A DNA stretch of 64,000 bases from NCBI RefSeq assembly GCF_028858725.1, contig NC_084769.1, positions 1,047,001 through 1,111,000 of the forward strand, in the 5' to 3' direction. The DNA is from Colius striatus. Taxonomy: Eukaryota > Chordata > Aves > Coliiformes > Coliidae. The notes beneath the pieces were generated by a model that worked only from the letters and a program-made list of their open reading frames with translations, made no database searches and was not told the DNA's origin. The translations under genes were made by a program, and so were the position numbers. The first letter of the stretch is position 1; each line of letters opens with the position of its first letter. This document shows, piece after piece, positions 1 through 11,818 of the stretch.

Positions 1-65
1 CTTGCCAGCAGGTAAACAAGCACTATGACAAAAGTAACATGTTGCTTACCAGAGCTACTTGCAAA

Positions 66-566
66 TCATAGAATCATAGAATTGTGGGGGTTGGAAGGGA
101 CCTTTAGAGATCATCCAGTCCAACCCCCCTGCAGAAGCAGGTCCCACCTATATCAGGTCGCACAGGAATGTGTCCAGGCTTCAAAACCTCCAGAGGAGCC
201 TCCACACCGTCCCTGGGCAGCCTGGGCCAGGGCTCCCTCACCTCAACAGGAAAATAGTTTTTCCTTTTGTTTAAATGGAACTTTTTGTATTCCAGCTTCT
301 TTCCATCACCCCTTGTCCTGTCACCAGATACAACAGAAAAAAGTGATATCCCAACCTCCTGACACCCACTATTTATATACTTGTAACTATTAATGAGACT
401 TCCCCCTCAGTCTTCTCCAGACTAAACAGCCCCAGGTCCCGCAGCCTTCCTCAGAAAGAAGATGCTCCAGTCCCCTGATCATCTTGGTGGCCCTGCACTG
501 GACTTTCTCCAGAAGTTCTTTGTCCCTCTTGAGCTGGGGAGGGCCCAGAACTGGACACAGGACTTG
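66..566 (-). mobile_element. CR1 LINE 3' fragment
   Basis: Read on the + strand it begins with the inverted CR1 tail (AATCATAGAATTGTGGGG, GGTTGGAAGGGACC). It continues through the reverse-transcriptase 3' end to CCAGAACTGGACACAGGACT. It is 5'-truncated, as is usual for CR1, and has no intact ORF. The apparent frames here are shadows of the decayed element. Confidence 0.9.
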
Positions 567-2380
567 TTTTAAAACCATGCAAAAGGAGAAAGTAACAACT
601 GCAAGCTGACTGTAGAAAAAGCACATTTCTTTTACCTGCTAAAGCCTGCAGAGACTTGTGTAAAGACAAAGCAGTTAGCAGAGAGGAATCTGCATGAGCT
701 TTCATTTGGAAAACTGGTTTGCCTTAATGGCCTTTGAATCTACTACATCCATGCAGCTTCCTGAATTAGTAACAGATGACCAGGTAGAAATGGATCTCTA
801 GAGAAAATACTATACCCTGAAATAAAGGCCTAGCTCACAAGTTATTACTGCTACGCTCCTGCAGATGCATACATGTGCACACACATGATGAAGCACAATA
901 AAGTGTACATCCATATAAACACAATGAAATTAACGCGACAAATTAGATACAAAGCACGTGTCCAATTCCTCATGGCCACATGTGCTACTCAAAACTTCCA
1001 TCCAAAGTGAGACTAAAGAAAATTGGTAAATGGGTAACTTTGAAATTAATCTTATTCCACTTACTGCTATTACAGAAGAGCCAATATGATTTTGCCTTTG
1101 CTGTCAACTCCTGAAGATCTTGAAATACCAGATTGAGTCCTTACAAGCTAATCACCAGTCACTGCTCATCAGTAAACATCTCTGAGGAACCGTACCTACA
1201 AATAAGGGGAGAAAAAGAAAAGGTCTGATTAACATCAATTAAAAAATACACCACACTCCTACCAGCTGCATCTCCAAGCTTGCTTCTTATCCACACTCAA
1301 AAGATGGTCTTGCAGACAGACTTCTGGGCCTTCAGGCCAGTGCCAGGGTAATCACACTTGAACAAACCTCTCAGGGAACCCTGGGTGGAAATCCCACCAC
1401 AGAGCAGTCGTGGTTCAAAGACAGCTCAGTACAGAGAATGAAAATAAGACAGAGAAGTCTACACCTGAGAACCACTACAAGACAAACCAGGAGTCTGTAG
1501 TGGCGACAGACTGACAAGACTGCTGTGTTCCAAGCCTTCTAGGGAAAGCAGTCCTTGTCCCTGCAGCTGTCCTGCGTGTAGCTGGGAACTGACTGTGCTG
1601 GAGAGGTGTTTCTGACGTGCCCTGCAATGCCTTTGCCTCTCCACAAAGTTCATCCCTGCTACGGCAGGCACAGCTCTCTGATGTGAAGGTGCCAGATAGC
1701 GGTAAAGAGGTATCAGGATGGGTAGCAAGGAGTGAAGCAAAGAAAAAGTGCAACTACTTCTGAGTGGAGAAGGGAGAGCCGCTGCTTCCGAGCAGCGGGT
1801 AGAGAGCAGCCCGCTCCCAATGCACCTTCACTACCAGTCTACCGTAAGGCAAGTTCAGCTGGTAGTAAGCCTGGCTGTTTTAAACTCAAGGTCTCCATAC
1901 ACACGCAAGTATATCTTTTCCTGTAGTAACGGGATGATGAATGTTTACTGAAGAGACAAGAACTCAAAAATGGACTTACCTGTTACACTGACAGGCTCTC
2001 ACCCAGAAATGGTCCTATGAATATGTCCAGTGCCAGTGAGAAGCAACCGCTTTCATTTTCCAAAGCTCAGTGTAACTACAGCTACACCACTCTTTGCTCA
2101 GAATCCATATTTTTTTAATAATAGGAGACACTGTACTCCATCAGCTCTATCCGAGAAAGAAAATCTAGCTAAAGGGCCCTGCAGCCCCCCCTGTTTGTTA
2201 TATATAGATACCCATCCGTGTGCAAACAGCTGCCCATAAACAGAGACTCTAGGGCTGCGTCTCCGTTTACGAGGGCACTCTCGGGGAGCTCAGCCCCTGA
2301 GCAGGGTGGCAACAGGCAGACAAACAGGACAGCAGCAGAGACCCATAAACGGGCCACGCACTCCATTTGTTTGGGGCCAT
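567..2380. other. Unique noncoding sequence, no gene seen
   Basis: This is AT-moderate DNA with only short chance frames. If the CpG island at 2440-2930 is the GPD2 promoter, this would be the start of GPD2 intron 1 on the minus strand. No GPD2 coding exon is recognisable. Confidence 0.5.
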
Positions 2381-2439
2381 TCTAAGCTTAAATAAAACAG
2401 CGAGGAGGAGGCTGGGAGCCCTCGGCAGCATAAGCTCCT

Positions 2440-2930
2440 GGTGTACTCTGCAGAAGTGGGCTCTGGAAAAGCCGCGCCGCTGCCTTCCGCTGTTAACCCC
2501 CCGCACCTAAGCACCGAACGCCACTTACTGCAGCAGCCCGGCCGAGCCCGGGTCCCTCTCCGGCGGCAGCAGTGTGGGGCGGCCGGCTCGCTCCGCGCCT
2601 CCTCCGGCCGCGGCACGCCTCGCTTCGCCCCCGGCAGCTCGCCAAGCTCCCCCCGCGCTCCGCCTCAACCCCCGGCGGCGCGGCTCGGCGCGGCACCTCC
2701 CCGCTCCGCTCCCGCCTCAGGCCGCGGCCGGGCCCGGCGGCAGCCCGGCGCTTGGCAGGCGGGCGGCGCGCTAGGCCCCGCCGCTGCGGCCTGTTCCCGC
2801 CCTCCCGCTCCGGCGCCGCGGCCCCGCCGCGCCCCCTCACCGCGGCCCGTACCCGGGGCTGTCGCGGCCCTCCCCGCCCCGGCCCATCCTCCGGGCCGCG
2901 CAGCCCCAGCACACTGACATTGTGGTTTCT
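2440..2930 (-). promoter_or_regulatory. CpG island, candidate GPD2 promoter and noncoding exon 1
   Basis: This is a dense CpG island with sharp edges (2440 and 2925). On the minus strand a donor GCA|GTAAGTGG lies at 2529/2528, so a noncoding first exon reading leftward is plausible. GPD2 (mitochondrial glycerol-3-phosphate dehydrogenase) is the known head-to-head neighbour of NR4A2 in vertebrates, and the position beyond the tRNA pair fits. No GPD2 protein sequence is in the window, so the assignment is inference. Long GC-rich frames here are not credible proteins. Confidence 0.4.
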
Positions 2931-3078
2931 TGGGGTTCTTTGCCTTTGCCTTTGAACCGGGAAGTGGTATTTGATTGAATTTACCATCTTCGTTTGTGAG
3001 AGGGTCTGGTGATGGTTCACTTTTGGGTCACAGAGAGGTTTCTCCCTAACAGATACGCGGGGAACAGGTCCATTATGT

Positions 3079-3100
3079 TACATTAATACATATTAATGTA
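3079..3100. repeat. Short AT-rich palindrome
   Basis: TACATTAATA, a 2-nt spacer, then TATTAATGTA: perfect 10-bp arms in a TTAAT-rich patch. Confidence 0.5.
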
Positions 3101-3507
3101 TATTATATTGATTTATCTGCTGGAGATCCTTCCCCGCTTGCCTAGGGGGTCAAAGTGCAGTGCTGAGGAGAGGGAGAAGACCTTTTCGACACATCTGTTT
3201 ATCTGCAGTACAGCCGCGATATTCATAACCTGGATGATTCACAGAGGAAATCTTAGACTAGGAAAGTGCTGAATCTCTGAGGAACCACCTTTGACAAAAA
3301 CAACGTGCAGTGCCTAATGGATATATAGAAACTGACATCTTTGGTTGTCCTCCCCAGTGGAGGACATGTGGCTGGTCAAGAAATGACGTCTCAGCGGCTT
3401 GATACGTGTCAGCTCTTCAGTACTTCAACTGAAACTTCTCATGAAACCCCTGTGAGCTCCAGATTTGTACCAGACTTGGCAGAAGCACAATTTAGCAGCT
3501 AATCACA

Positions 3508-3895
3508 CAAATGGTTTGGGTTGGAAGGAAGCTGCTATGATCAGAGACACCTTCCACCAGCCCAGGTTGCTCCAGGCCCCATCCAACCTACCCATGAACA
3601 CTTCCAGGGATGGAGCAGCCACAGCCTCTCTGGGCAACCTGTGTCTGGGGCTCATCAACCTCATAGGATAGAGCTTCTTCCTAAAATCTCATCTAAATGT
3701 CCCCTCTTTCAGTTTGAAGCCACTGCCTCTTGTCCTGCCACTACAAGTCCTTGTATAAAGCCTCTCTCCAGGTTTCTTGTCAGCCGCTTTAGGGACTGGA
3801 GGTTGCCTTCCCTTCTCCAGGATGAACACCCCCGACTTAGGCTGTCTTCACAGGAGAGAGACTTCAACCCTGAGATCATCCAGGTCTTTACAGAA
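3508..3895 (-). mobile_element. CR1 LINE 3' fragment
   Basis: The inverted CR1 3' end is AATGGTTTGGGTTGGAAGG. It is followed by the characteristic CAGCCCAGGTTGCTCCAGGC and TCTGGGCAACCTGTG blocks, and then older CR1 sequence to about 3895. It is decayed and noncoding. Confidence 0.85.
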
Positions 3896-6757
3896 GCCAG
3901 ACCTTCCACCTGTGGGCAGGCTGCACAATACCCTTCTGGGGCACAGCTAACGGCAGAGTGACACTCACACTCTCATGGAGCACAAGTGCTGGGACAAGGC
4001 GAATCTCTAGTTTTTCAGCACAGGTATGCAGGTTTGTTTTCCTGGATTGAAACATTTCCAATTCCTTACCTCTCAAAAACTGCAGATTTCCAGTCATGAA
4101 CTTCCACAGGCACTTGTGTAAGGCTTGTGAGTGAGCTGCTGACTGGGTGATCCATTGGGATATTTTGTGTATTCTCATTCTTCCTACCACTTTTTGTTCT
4201 GTGGTACCAAGTAAAACGATTTAGAAAAGCTGCTGCAAGTGTTATGGTCTCTAATGGCCTTCTTTGTTTCTCATCCTGGTTCCCACGCTCTTAGGGATAC
4301 AGCTGACAAAAACAGCCATGTTCTTTCGGGGAATCATCTGAAAGTTCCTGGCTGTTGCTTCTTTTGTGGTGGGAAAGCCAGACACACGTAAGTAATAAGC
4401 CAGGATTTTTCTCCCCCTCCAAAACTCATTGCTAAACTTTTGACTGTACCTTCCCCTGCAAATTTACGTTTTTAGTGCATTACACCTGTTGTTTCACAAG
4501 TGTTTGGGATCTTGTTTCCCATGTGGGGAACCAAACCATGAGCTGATCTTGTGACTGTTTACAGCCATAAGCCCATCACAGGTCTGTCTTTGCTCATCCA
4601 CTGCCTGTAGCAGTTGCCTGATGCAGTTGTGTGTCACATACAGGACTACTGCACACCCTGTGCTCTGGGCTGTCCCTGGTTCCCTGCTTTCCAGGCACAC
4701 AGGGAACTGTGCTCTGTCTCTAACTGTGCTTCCTGGCTGTCTCCCAGAAACTGCTTTTATTGCTGTTCTTCCGTGCTCTCTGCTTAGTCAACAAGCTTTA
4801 CAGGCAGCATGAGATGTATTTTCTACTAGGCACAGAAAAACAACCTGCTGCTGCTATTAAGGATGGGGCACATCTCCCTCCCAGAGTGCCCTTTAGGCAT
4901 GCTCCAGTTGCCTGTCAGCCAGCCAAATGTCAGCAACAGGTCCCATCCGAGGAGCATGTAGGAACCTAATCCCTCCTTCTTGGGTCAGATATAACTAGAC
5001 GATCTAAATTTGAAGATGTAATAATAATGTATGGCTATCAACTCTCCAGGTGGCATTTAAAGTCAGTAAACAACTGCAAGGGTTGGATTTCAGAAGTTTT
5101 GCAAAGTAAGTGATATTCAGGCCACCAATGCTAGAAGCAGGTTTTATCCCTGACACATTAGGACATATCGTAGTGCTCTTCAAAGGAAATAAGATCTCGA
5201 GTGGCAGCTGTAACTAGCTTTTCCCATAGATGTTCAAACTTAGAATCCCATGGAAATACCTCAGCTGAAGAGAAAGAATGGAAAAAGAAAGGAAAAACCC
5301 TCAGAAGTGGATTCATTCAGAGGTGGGGAGTGGTATTGTTTTGTGGCTTTTGTTGGGAGTGTGAGACAGGAAGAAGAATAATTGGACTAGGGGAAAAAAA
5401 AAAAAGGATGGAGATGCAATTTGTGGTGAATAATTTCAGCAGGATCAGACACACACAGGTTCTAGACGTGAATACCCACCCCATGCATGTGCAGTAACAT
5501 GCTGCTAAATGTTGCCATTTTGTCTGGCTTTAACAGATATTCAAAACATCTCCATAAATGTGTTAGGACTGAGGAAATAAGCTATCTTCCCACCCCTTCA
5601 GGTTGATGCTAACCCAGATGTGGCTGCATTGGCAATATCAGTTTATAATAGTTCTCGATTGATTCAAAACAAGGCAGTGTATGAGTCTAAAATGTGCCTA
5701 CCTCCAGTTTTCACATAACCATATTCTGCACCCTGGCATTTCTGTGTTTCATAAACTGCACCAAACCAGCAAAACCTTAAAGGGGTAGAAAATGAGAGTG
5801 CTGTGCTACTGTTTTAACAAAAGGGAAGTCCACCCACGGGTGTTATCAGGATCACATTCACCTGGAAATCTCCCTTTCCACATGCTATTCACATGTTCTC
5901 GGTGCGGTGCAGCTACTAACAAACAAGGGATGGGCATTTCTTATCTCCCTCGACTAGGCTTCTTTTTAACTATAACTGTCTTTTAGTTACTCTTCAACTG
6001 CGCTTTTATCCTAGTTACTGGTTGTTAAAGATTGATCTTCGTAAGTTTGAGTGGTGAAAGATTTTAACAAGGTTAAACAAAAAAAAAAAATGAGATGCCT
6101 TCAAGTCCCACAAAATTCATCCTTCCTGAGTCTGTTTTTTATTTAATGTCTAGATGAAAATATTACCTCCTAAGCCTCTGTGCGTATGGCTTGGGCCCTG
6201 GGACACCTGCCAAGACAAGAATTTTAGATGCCCGAAATCATGTGCTCAGCAGGTGTAAATTGTGTTCAGGGAGAGTTCACCTTTTGTCCTTAACCCCAGA
6301 GGCAGTTTCTCTTCATTAGCAGGGGAAGATGGAGAAAAAGATTATCATCGTTTCCTGACTGCATGCCAAAGTTATGTATCATAAGGAGAAAATCTGTTCA
6401 TACGTTCACAAATATGTTTTCTCCTAATCTGTCTTCAGGAAAATGTCTTTGTGAGGAGCAAGGGGTAATAATAATTGCAGAAGAGTTGAAATGAAGTGAC
6501 AGAAACAGAAGCAGAATTTCCTACTGAGATTTTTCTCAAGCAGGTTCCGTGGTAAGTCCTCCCATTGGAAAATAAAAGTACTTAGTCATGGCTGTGATTA
6601 AACATTTAGAAGTGTTCCCATCTCTGGCTGCTGGTGTCAGGTATCCTTCAGAAATACAATTGTATTGCTTCATATCAGATACTCGGTTTACTGTCTGACC
6701 CAGGCTGTATTGCTGGTATTCAAACATTTCCCCCCTGCAATGGATGAAAACATCCAC
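3896..6757. other. Unique intergenic DNA, no gene seen
   Basis: No repeats of note and no frame with recognisable protein content are seen. A poly(A)-like run lies at 6070-6089. Confidence 0.5.
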
Positions 6758-6784
6758 TGTGTGTGTGTGTGTGTGTGTGTGTGT
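6758..6784 (+). repeat. (TG)n microsatellite
   Basis: An uninterrupted alternating TG run of 27 nt. Confidence 0.95.
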
Positions 6785-6829
6785 TGGAAAAGAGAAAGTA
6801 GCTCACTTTTCTATTAGAACTAATGTGTT

Positions 6830-7130
6830 ATCATCATAATTATGTCTTATTGTTTGCTGTTGTGTAAAGATAACACATCAGGGCTGAGCCACAGCAACAA
6901 ATGCAAAAATCACAGTTTTAAAAGGATAAGGTCACGGGTCACATTATTTGTTGCAGAACAAACACAATAATTAATTGGCCTCTCCCTGCAATGGTAGCAC
7001 AGGCAGCTTAGCTACTGGAGAGGCAGGCGGTGGAAAGAAGTGATGTGGAGTGTCTGGATTTTTCTGAGGCAAACAGCTGAGCTAGGTCTAGTAGAAAACA
7101 TTAATTTCATTGAGAGAGGGAGAGAAAAGA
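6830..7130. promoter_or_regulatory. Candidate conserved noncoding element with a DR1 site
   Basis: Repeat-free sequence containing AATAATTAATTGG, several homeodomain-type TAAT cores and a DR1 hormone-response element AGGTCA-C-GGGTCA (6929-6941). It looks like a regulatory element in composition, but conservation could not be tested here. Confidence 0.3.
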
Positions 7131-10100
7131 CGGTATGTTTTAGAAAGCAAGACTGCTGAGACTCTCTAAGTATGTTTATTTTCTATTGTTTAAAGAATTT
7201 TGGTGTGGCAGGGAATATGAAAAAGAAATCTAAATTTATTTGCTCTTTACATGTGCCAGAGACAGAGAGATTTTGAATGGAAAAGGCTTCTTGAAATTGG
7301 TGCTATTTTTGCTCCCTCTCAAATAACGGCAAACCAAAATCAGCCCCGGTGAATAGAGTCATCTGCTTTTCATCCAGATATCGTCTACATGCGATTAATT
7401 AGGGACAAAATCTTAGAAAGCCTGTTTGAAGGCATATACAGTCACTTAGAAAGCCCTAGTCTAATGTTCCAGTCTGTAATGAAGAAATACAGACCCTCAG
7501 TTGCTCATTCTCCCCCAGAGTCCATCCATTTCAATGCCTTGCTTGCCGGATGGCTCTTGTTTGGGACTGTTTGAATAGCCTCTGGGACAGACATTTTCCT
7601 GGTGTCCACTGGTGTACAAGGAACTTATGCAGATCACTAGCAACATAATCAATAGTTGTGTTGGGAGAAGTTATTTTAAATAACCACATATATCATTGTC
7701 AATTGGTGTTTGGTGACCTTTTGTAATCCAGAACTGTTCAGCTGAGAACAAAGGGATATAGGAAAATCCAGAAGTTTCCACTTGGCTGGTATCTGAAACG
7801 AATCAACGTTTCTGGCTGTAAATGACGTCCCTGGGTGTCTGCAGCCCATGGATTAGATACCACGCCTCAGCTTCCTCTTGGCACTATTTTTGGCCATGCC
7901 AGCCGTCTTGAGCATCTCCAGAATTTAAGGTTCTATCTTTTCATCTACTTTTCCCTGCAGATTTAAATAATTAATTGGGACGTGCCTAGTGGGTCTTGAG
8001 ATAAACTTAAAAGAGGCAGCAGAGATGTGTGACCAAGTGACCTTTTGCTGTCCTGCTCGTCCCTGCGCTCTCACTGTGCTCAAAGGGACGCTGTCAAAAT
8101 TGCTAGGCCTTAAAACTTTAACCTGCACTGACAAGTTGTTCTACATTATAAGTCTTACCTAAAAGATTACCACGATTGTTTTGTTTGTTTTGTTTCAACA
8201 ATCTTTGCTGAAGGCTCCACAATATATATTCATTTGTCCTTTTGGGTAGGTGGATATTTTTAAATGCCCAGCTTATTCCGTGACCTGTTAAAACCAAGTT
8301 GATTTTAACTGCGTGTACTCCACTCAGCAGAGGGCTTGCCAGGGATGGTACACATTTTCTGCACTCTGGAAACAGGGACAAGAGCCTGTGTTGGATGCTG
8401 TTACTGAAGAGGCTTTTAGAAGCCACTTAGGAAGGCCTGCAGTTACCTTTCACTGTTTTAGGGGCCAGTAAGAAGTCTTGACTTGAATTTCCTGATAATA
8501 TTAAGTATGTGTTTGTTAGACATGAGAAATGACTGTCTGGGCAGCTAATTCTTACAAAGAGATATGTTTCATTTCAGTTTGGTCTGAGTTACTCTGTAGG
8601 CATTATTTCTAGACACAATTCTATTTAGTACAGTTCCACTTGAAGAGATCAATCAGTACAGGTACATTTGTGGCATCACCCTTTCTCTTTTTTATGTACC
8701 TGTACAGGGACTGATGCAACACCAGTTTGAAGCCGGGTGGCTGCACAGTGGCAATCAGCTTCACAGGACACGGGAACACATGTCCACACCAGCTGGGGAG
8801 GAGGGGCTGAAAGACATCCACTTGCCCCACCCCAGGTAATCCACACCTGCAGTTCTAAGCTTGATTTCAGCTGCTCTACCACTGACTGTCTATGAATCCC
8901 TACCTTGTTCCTATTGCAGCTGTACCAGCTGAACATGGGATGTTTGAGGCTACAGGTGCCCGTCAGCTACAGCATCCTCCTCAGAGGTACAGGGCACAGT
9001 CAGCAGCTGCACCTGCAGCTCCTTGGTTCCGCTCGGCAGCAGAAGCGTCAAGATCAGAGTCCCTTTAATAATGACCTGGGATGGAAAATAAATGTATTTG
9101 TCCCCTTCTGGGGGATAAAAAGGCCTAAGAAAACCCTTCCCCTTCTTCCTGTAAGAAGCTTTTTCTTCTTTGTTTCTGGTGAAGGCCTACAGTGTCTCTT
9201 TAGCTGCCTGAAAGACTTCTGAACAGAAGCAAAGAGGATGATGTCCTGAGTCCCTGGCAAGATAATCCCTCCCACCCATTTGTCAGATATTGACTAGAAA
9301 TGTACAAAAGTCCATTTTAAGCAGTCAGACTAAAATTAGCTCCCTAGATGCTACAACCTTGTTGTATGAAGTCGGTTTCTTGAGTCCATTCAAGCCATCT
9401 ATTGAACTACTAAAATTACGTATGTCTTACAGATGACAGCTCGAAACACCTTTATTTTTACAAAGTATTTGTACTTCAATTTTGTTTAGGACAGCAATTT
9501 CACTGAATGATGGCCTGTGCTGTCCTGCCAGGCTGACACACCACATACCCTTCTGCAGTGACATTTTGCCAGGAGCATCCCTAACATGATGATATTAAAA
9601 TATATTAAAGATATATTAAAATAGTGAATTAGAATCTTCTCAATATGAGTGGTTTTTGCCCAAGTGCTTTGGGGTTTTCTAGTCCTATGCTTGTCTGGGA
9701 AAATGGTTTTTCAAGACTGACTGATGCAACCATAAGCAACAAACTAAACAACAGTTATTACTTGAGATATTTGCTATGTTACGTTCTGCCAGTGGAAAGT
9801 AAGAAAGTGCAGTTAAGCTTAGGGGAAAGGGAATGGTGATGGCATCATTGTTGTTGGCTTCCATCGCTCCTCTGGGCTGGGGGTGGCTGGGAAATGCTGT
9901 CGCCTGATATCCAGCCAGCCAGGGAGCAAATCATGACCCTGACTTTCTTACCAGGTTCACTGAGAACACAAGTTTTGCTCCGCTTCTGCCTTACACATCC
10001 AGTACGCATTCAGCCTCGCGATGGCCTGCAGGCGCAGTTGGGCAGGTAAGCAGAGGACTCTATAGGGAGGTTTACACTTTGGTGCTAACACATGTTCACA

Positions 10101-10669
10101 CAGGAAACTGGAACATTATCTGTAGTGCCAAATTAGTGTTTGTGAAGAAGAAAACACCTACTGACTTCCTTTGAGGTGGTTGGTGGTAGGTGTTAATTCA
10201 GGGTGGGGTGTGTTCTTGAGCACTGCCATTCTTCTCATACATGCATTGGAACGCTCTCTTGAGGCAAAACACTTGATGTTCCTTTTCCTTGAGCTCATTG
10301 GCTCACGTGTGGCCATTCTTGGGAGTGTGTCCAAGACAAACTGAATGCCAAGACTGTACATAATTTATATTAGCACATGGCATCATTACATTGCACTGCA
10401 GGCAATGGCATTCTATTGATATCACTAGACACTAAAGTTATGCTGCACTGAAATGTTGGGATCCATAGCTGCATCAACTGACAAAACAGAGGAACCTAAG
10501 TTGGAACATTGCACCATGATGATTCCTTTATCTGTAGATCAGGTAAGCCTCTAAGACGCTAAGTAGTGGCCTGCTCTGGCAAAGTCCATCCAGTATGGAA
10601 AAGGATCAAAAATACACCTTTTGTGACTTGATCTGAAAGCTTTTACATGTAAAAAAGGTGGAGATGCTG
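7131..10669. other. Unique intergenic DNA, no gene seen
   Basis: It contains two minus-strand NBRE octamers (TGACCTTT at 7714-7721 and 8038-8045) and a short TATTAAA-rich repeat near 9590-9640. No coding frame or RNA gene is recognised. Confidence 0.5.
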
Positions 10670-11140
10670 GCTGAGGTGCAGCAGTGTCCAGAGATGGCCA
10701 CTAGGGCGCTGGGAAAGGGGCTGGAGCACAAGTCTGATGGGGAGTGAATGAGGGACCTGGGGATGCTCAGCCTGGAGAAGAAGAGACTACGGGGAGATGT
10801 AAGAACTCTCTGCAACTCCCTGACAGGAGGTTGTGTTGAGGTGGAGGTCGATCTCTTCACCCAAGCTACAAGAGAGAGGACAAGAGGAAACAGCCTGAAA
10901 TTATACAAAGAGGTTTAAATTGGAGATTAGGAAAAATGTCTTCATTGAAGGGCTTGTCAAGCCCCATCCCAGGCTGCCCAGGGCCGTGGTGCAGTCCCCA
11001 TCGCTGGAGGGATTCCAAAGCTGTGTAGCTGTGGGGGCTGAGACACATGGGTTAGTGGTGGCTGTGGCAGTGCCGCTTTAATTGTTGGACTCAACGTTCT
11101 CAAAGGTCTTTTCCAACCTAAATGATTCTGTGATTCTATA
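10670..11140 (+). mobile_element. CR1 LINE 3' fragment
   Basis: A long fragment in sense orientation, from CAGCAGTGTCCAGAGATGG through the reverse-transcriptase tail GGAAACAGCCTGAAATTATA. It ends with TTTTCCAACCTAAATGATTC and the ATTCTGTGATTCTAT tail. It is decayed and lies about 230 nt upstream of tRNA-Gly. Confidence 0.92.
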
Positions 11141-11367
11141 AAGCACAATGGCTACATTACACAAATTTCTAGGATGTTTTTGTTAATCCTTTAGAGGATT
11201 GCGAACAGACATTGCAAACTTTGTAATACTTCCTTTTTATTTTTTTCTGGAAATAAATTCTTAGAACTATTGTGTAAGAACATGGAATTGACAACAACAA
11301 AACAAAGTCCGGGGCGTGTGTCGGGCGGATGCTTACAACCAGGAGCCGGGAATAGACTTTCAAGCGT

Positions 11368-11438
11368 GCATTGGTGGTTCAGTGGTAGAATTCTCGCCTG
11401 CCACGCGGGAGACCCGGGTTCGATTCCCGGCCAATGCA
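11368..11438 (+). tRNA. tRNA-Gly (anticodon GCC)
   Basis: This 71-nt gene has the standard vertebrate tRNA-Gly(GCC) sequence. The acceptor stem pairs GCATTGG with CCAATGC. The A box is TGGTTCAGTGG, the anticodon loop is CTGCCAC, and the B box is GGTTCGATTCC. TTTT follows immediately (11439-11442), with a further T-run at 11446-11450, as expected for Pol III termination. There is no intron and no encoded CCA. It decodes GGC and GGU. It converges on the tRNA-Ala gene 308 nt away. Confidence 0.97.
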
Positions 11439-11485
11439 TTTTGTGTTTTTGGCGGCGGACTCACTCCGCAGCGCTCACGGACGCG

Positions 11486-11666
11486 CTTTCTTTTCCCCGC
11501 GGGGTTCCCCGACGGGAAGAAGCGGCGCTGCAGAGGGGAGCCACGTCGTGTCGGCTGGGCCCGGCGCGCTGCGGGCGGTGGTCCGGGCCGAACCCCGCCG
11601 ACGCGACGTGGCTCCCCTCCGCAGCGCCGCTTCTTCCCGTCGGGGAACCCCGCGGGGAAAAGAAAG
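11486..11666. repeat. Long inverted repeat between the two convergent tRNA genes
   Basis: Left arm 11486-11548 and right arm 11604-11666 are reverse complements at 62 of 63 positions (mismatch at 11532). The 55-nt spacer has further partial pairing (GTCGGC with GCCGAC). Each arm, read away from its tRNA, starts CTTTCTTTTCCCC, so both tRNA genes have the same 3'-flank sequence with a second T4 run. The sequence does not resemble a tRNA or a known transposon. Confidence 0.9.
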
Positions 11667-11746
11667 AGTGTAACGGCGGCAGCGCCCGCAGCGGGGACTG
11701 AAAACAACGTAAAAAACACGGGAAATAAAAAAAAAACAGAAGCCAC

Positions 11747-11818
11747 TGGAGATGCCGGGGATTGAACCCGGGACCTCACACATGCGAAGCGCGCGCTCTA
11801 CCACTGAGCTACATCCCC
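11747..11818 (-). tRNA. tRNA-Ala (anticodon CGC)
   Basis: Read on the minus strand this is a 72-nt tRNA starting GGGGATGTAGC and ending GGCATCTCCA. The anticodon loop is TTCGCAT (anticodon CGC). The B box is GGTTCAATCCC. The anticodon stem contains G-U pairs (CGCGC against GTGTG). A run of ten T on the minus strand (11725-11736 region) lies just past the 3' end as a Pol III terminator. A CpG-rich flank extends upstream to about 12100. Confidence 0.96.

Noticed and set aside
10697-10712. CTCF-like CCACTAGGGCGCTGGG near the tRNA pair
   Set aside because: It lies inside a CR1 fragment and misses a core G of the CTCF motif; not enough to call an insulator.
11270-11701. Overlapping frames of about 140 codons around the tRNA genes
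   Set aside because: They read through the tRNA-Gly gene and the inverted repeat; matching frames on both strands reflect the palindromic arms.
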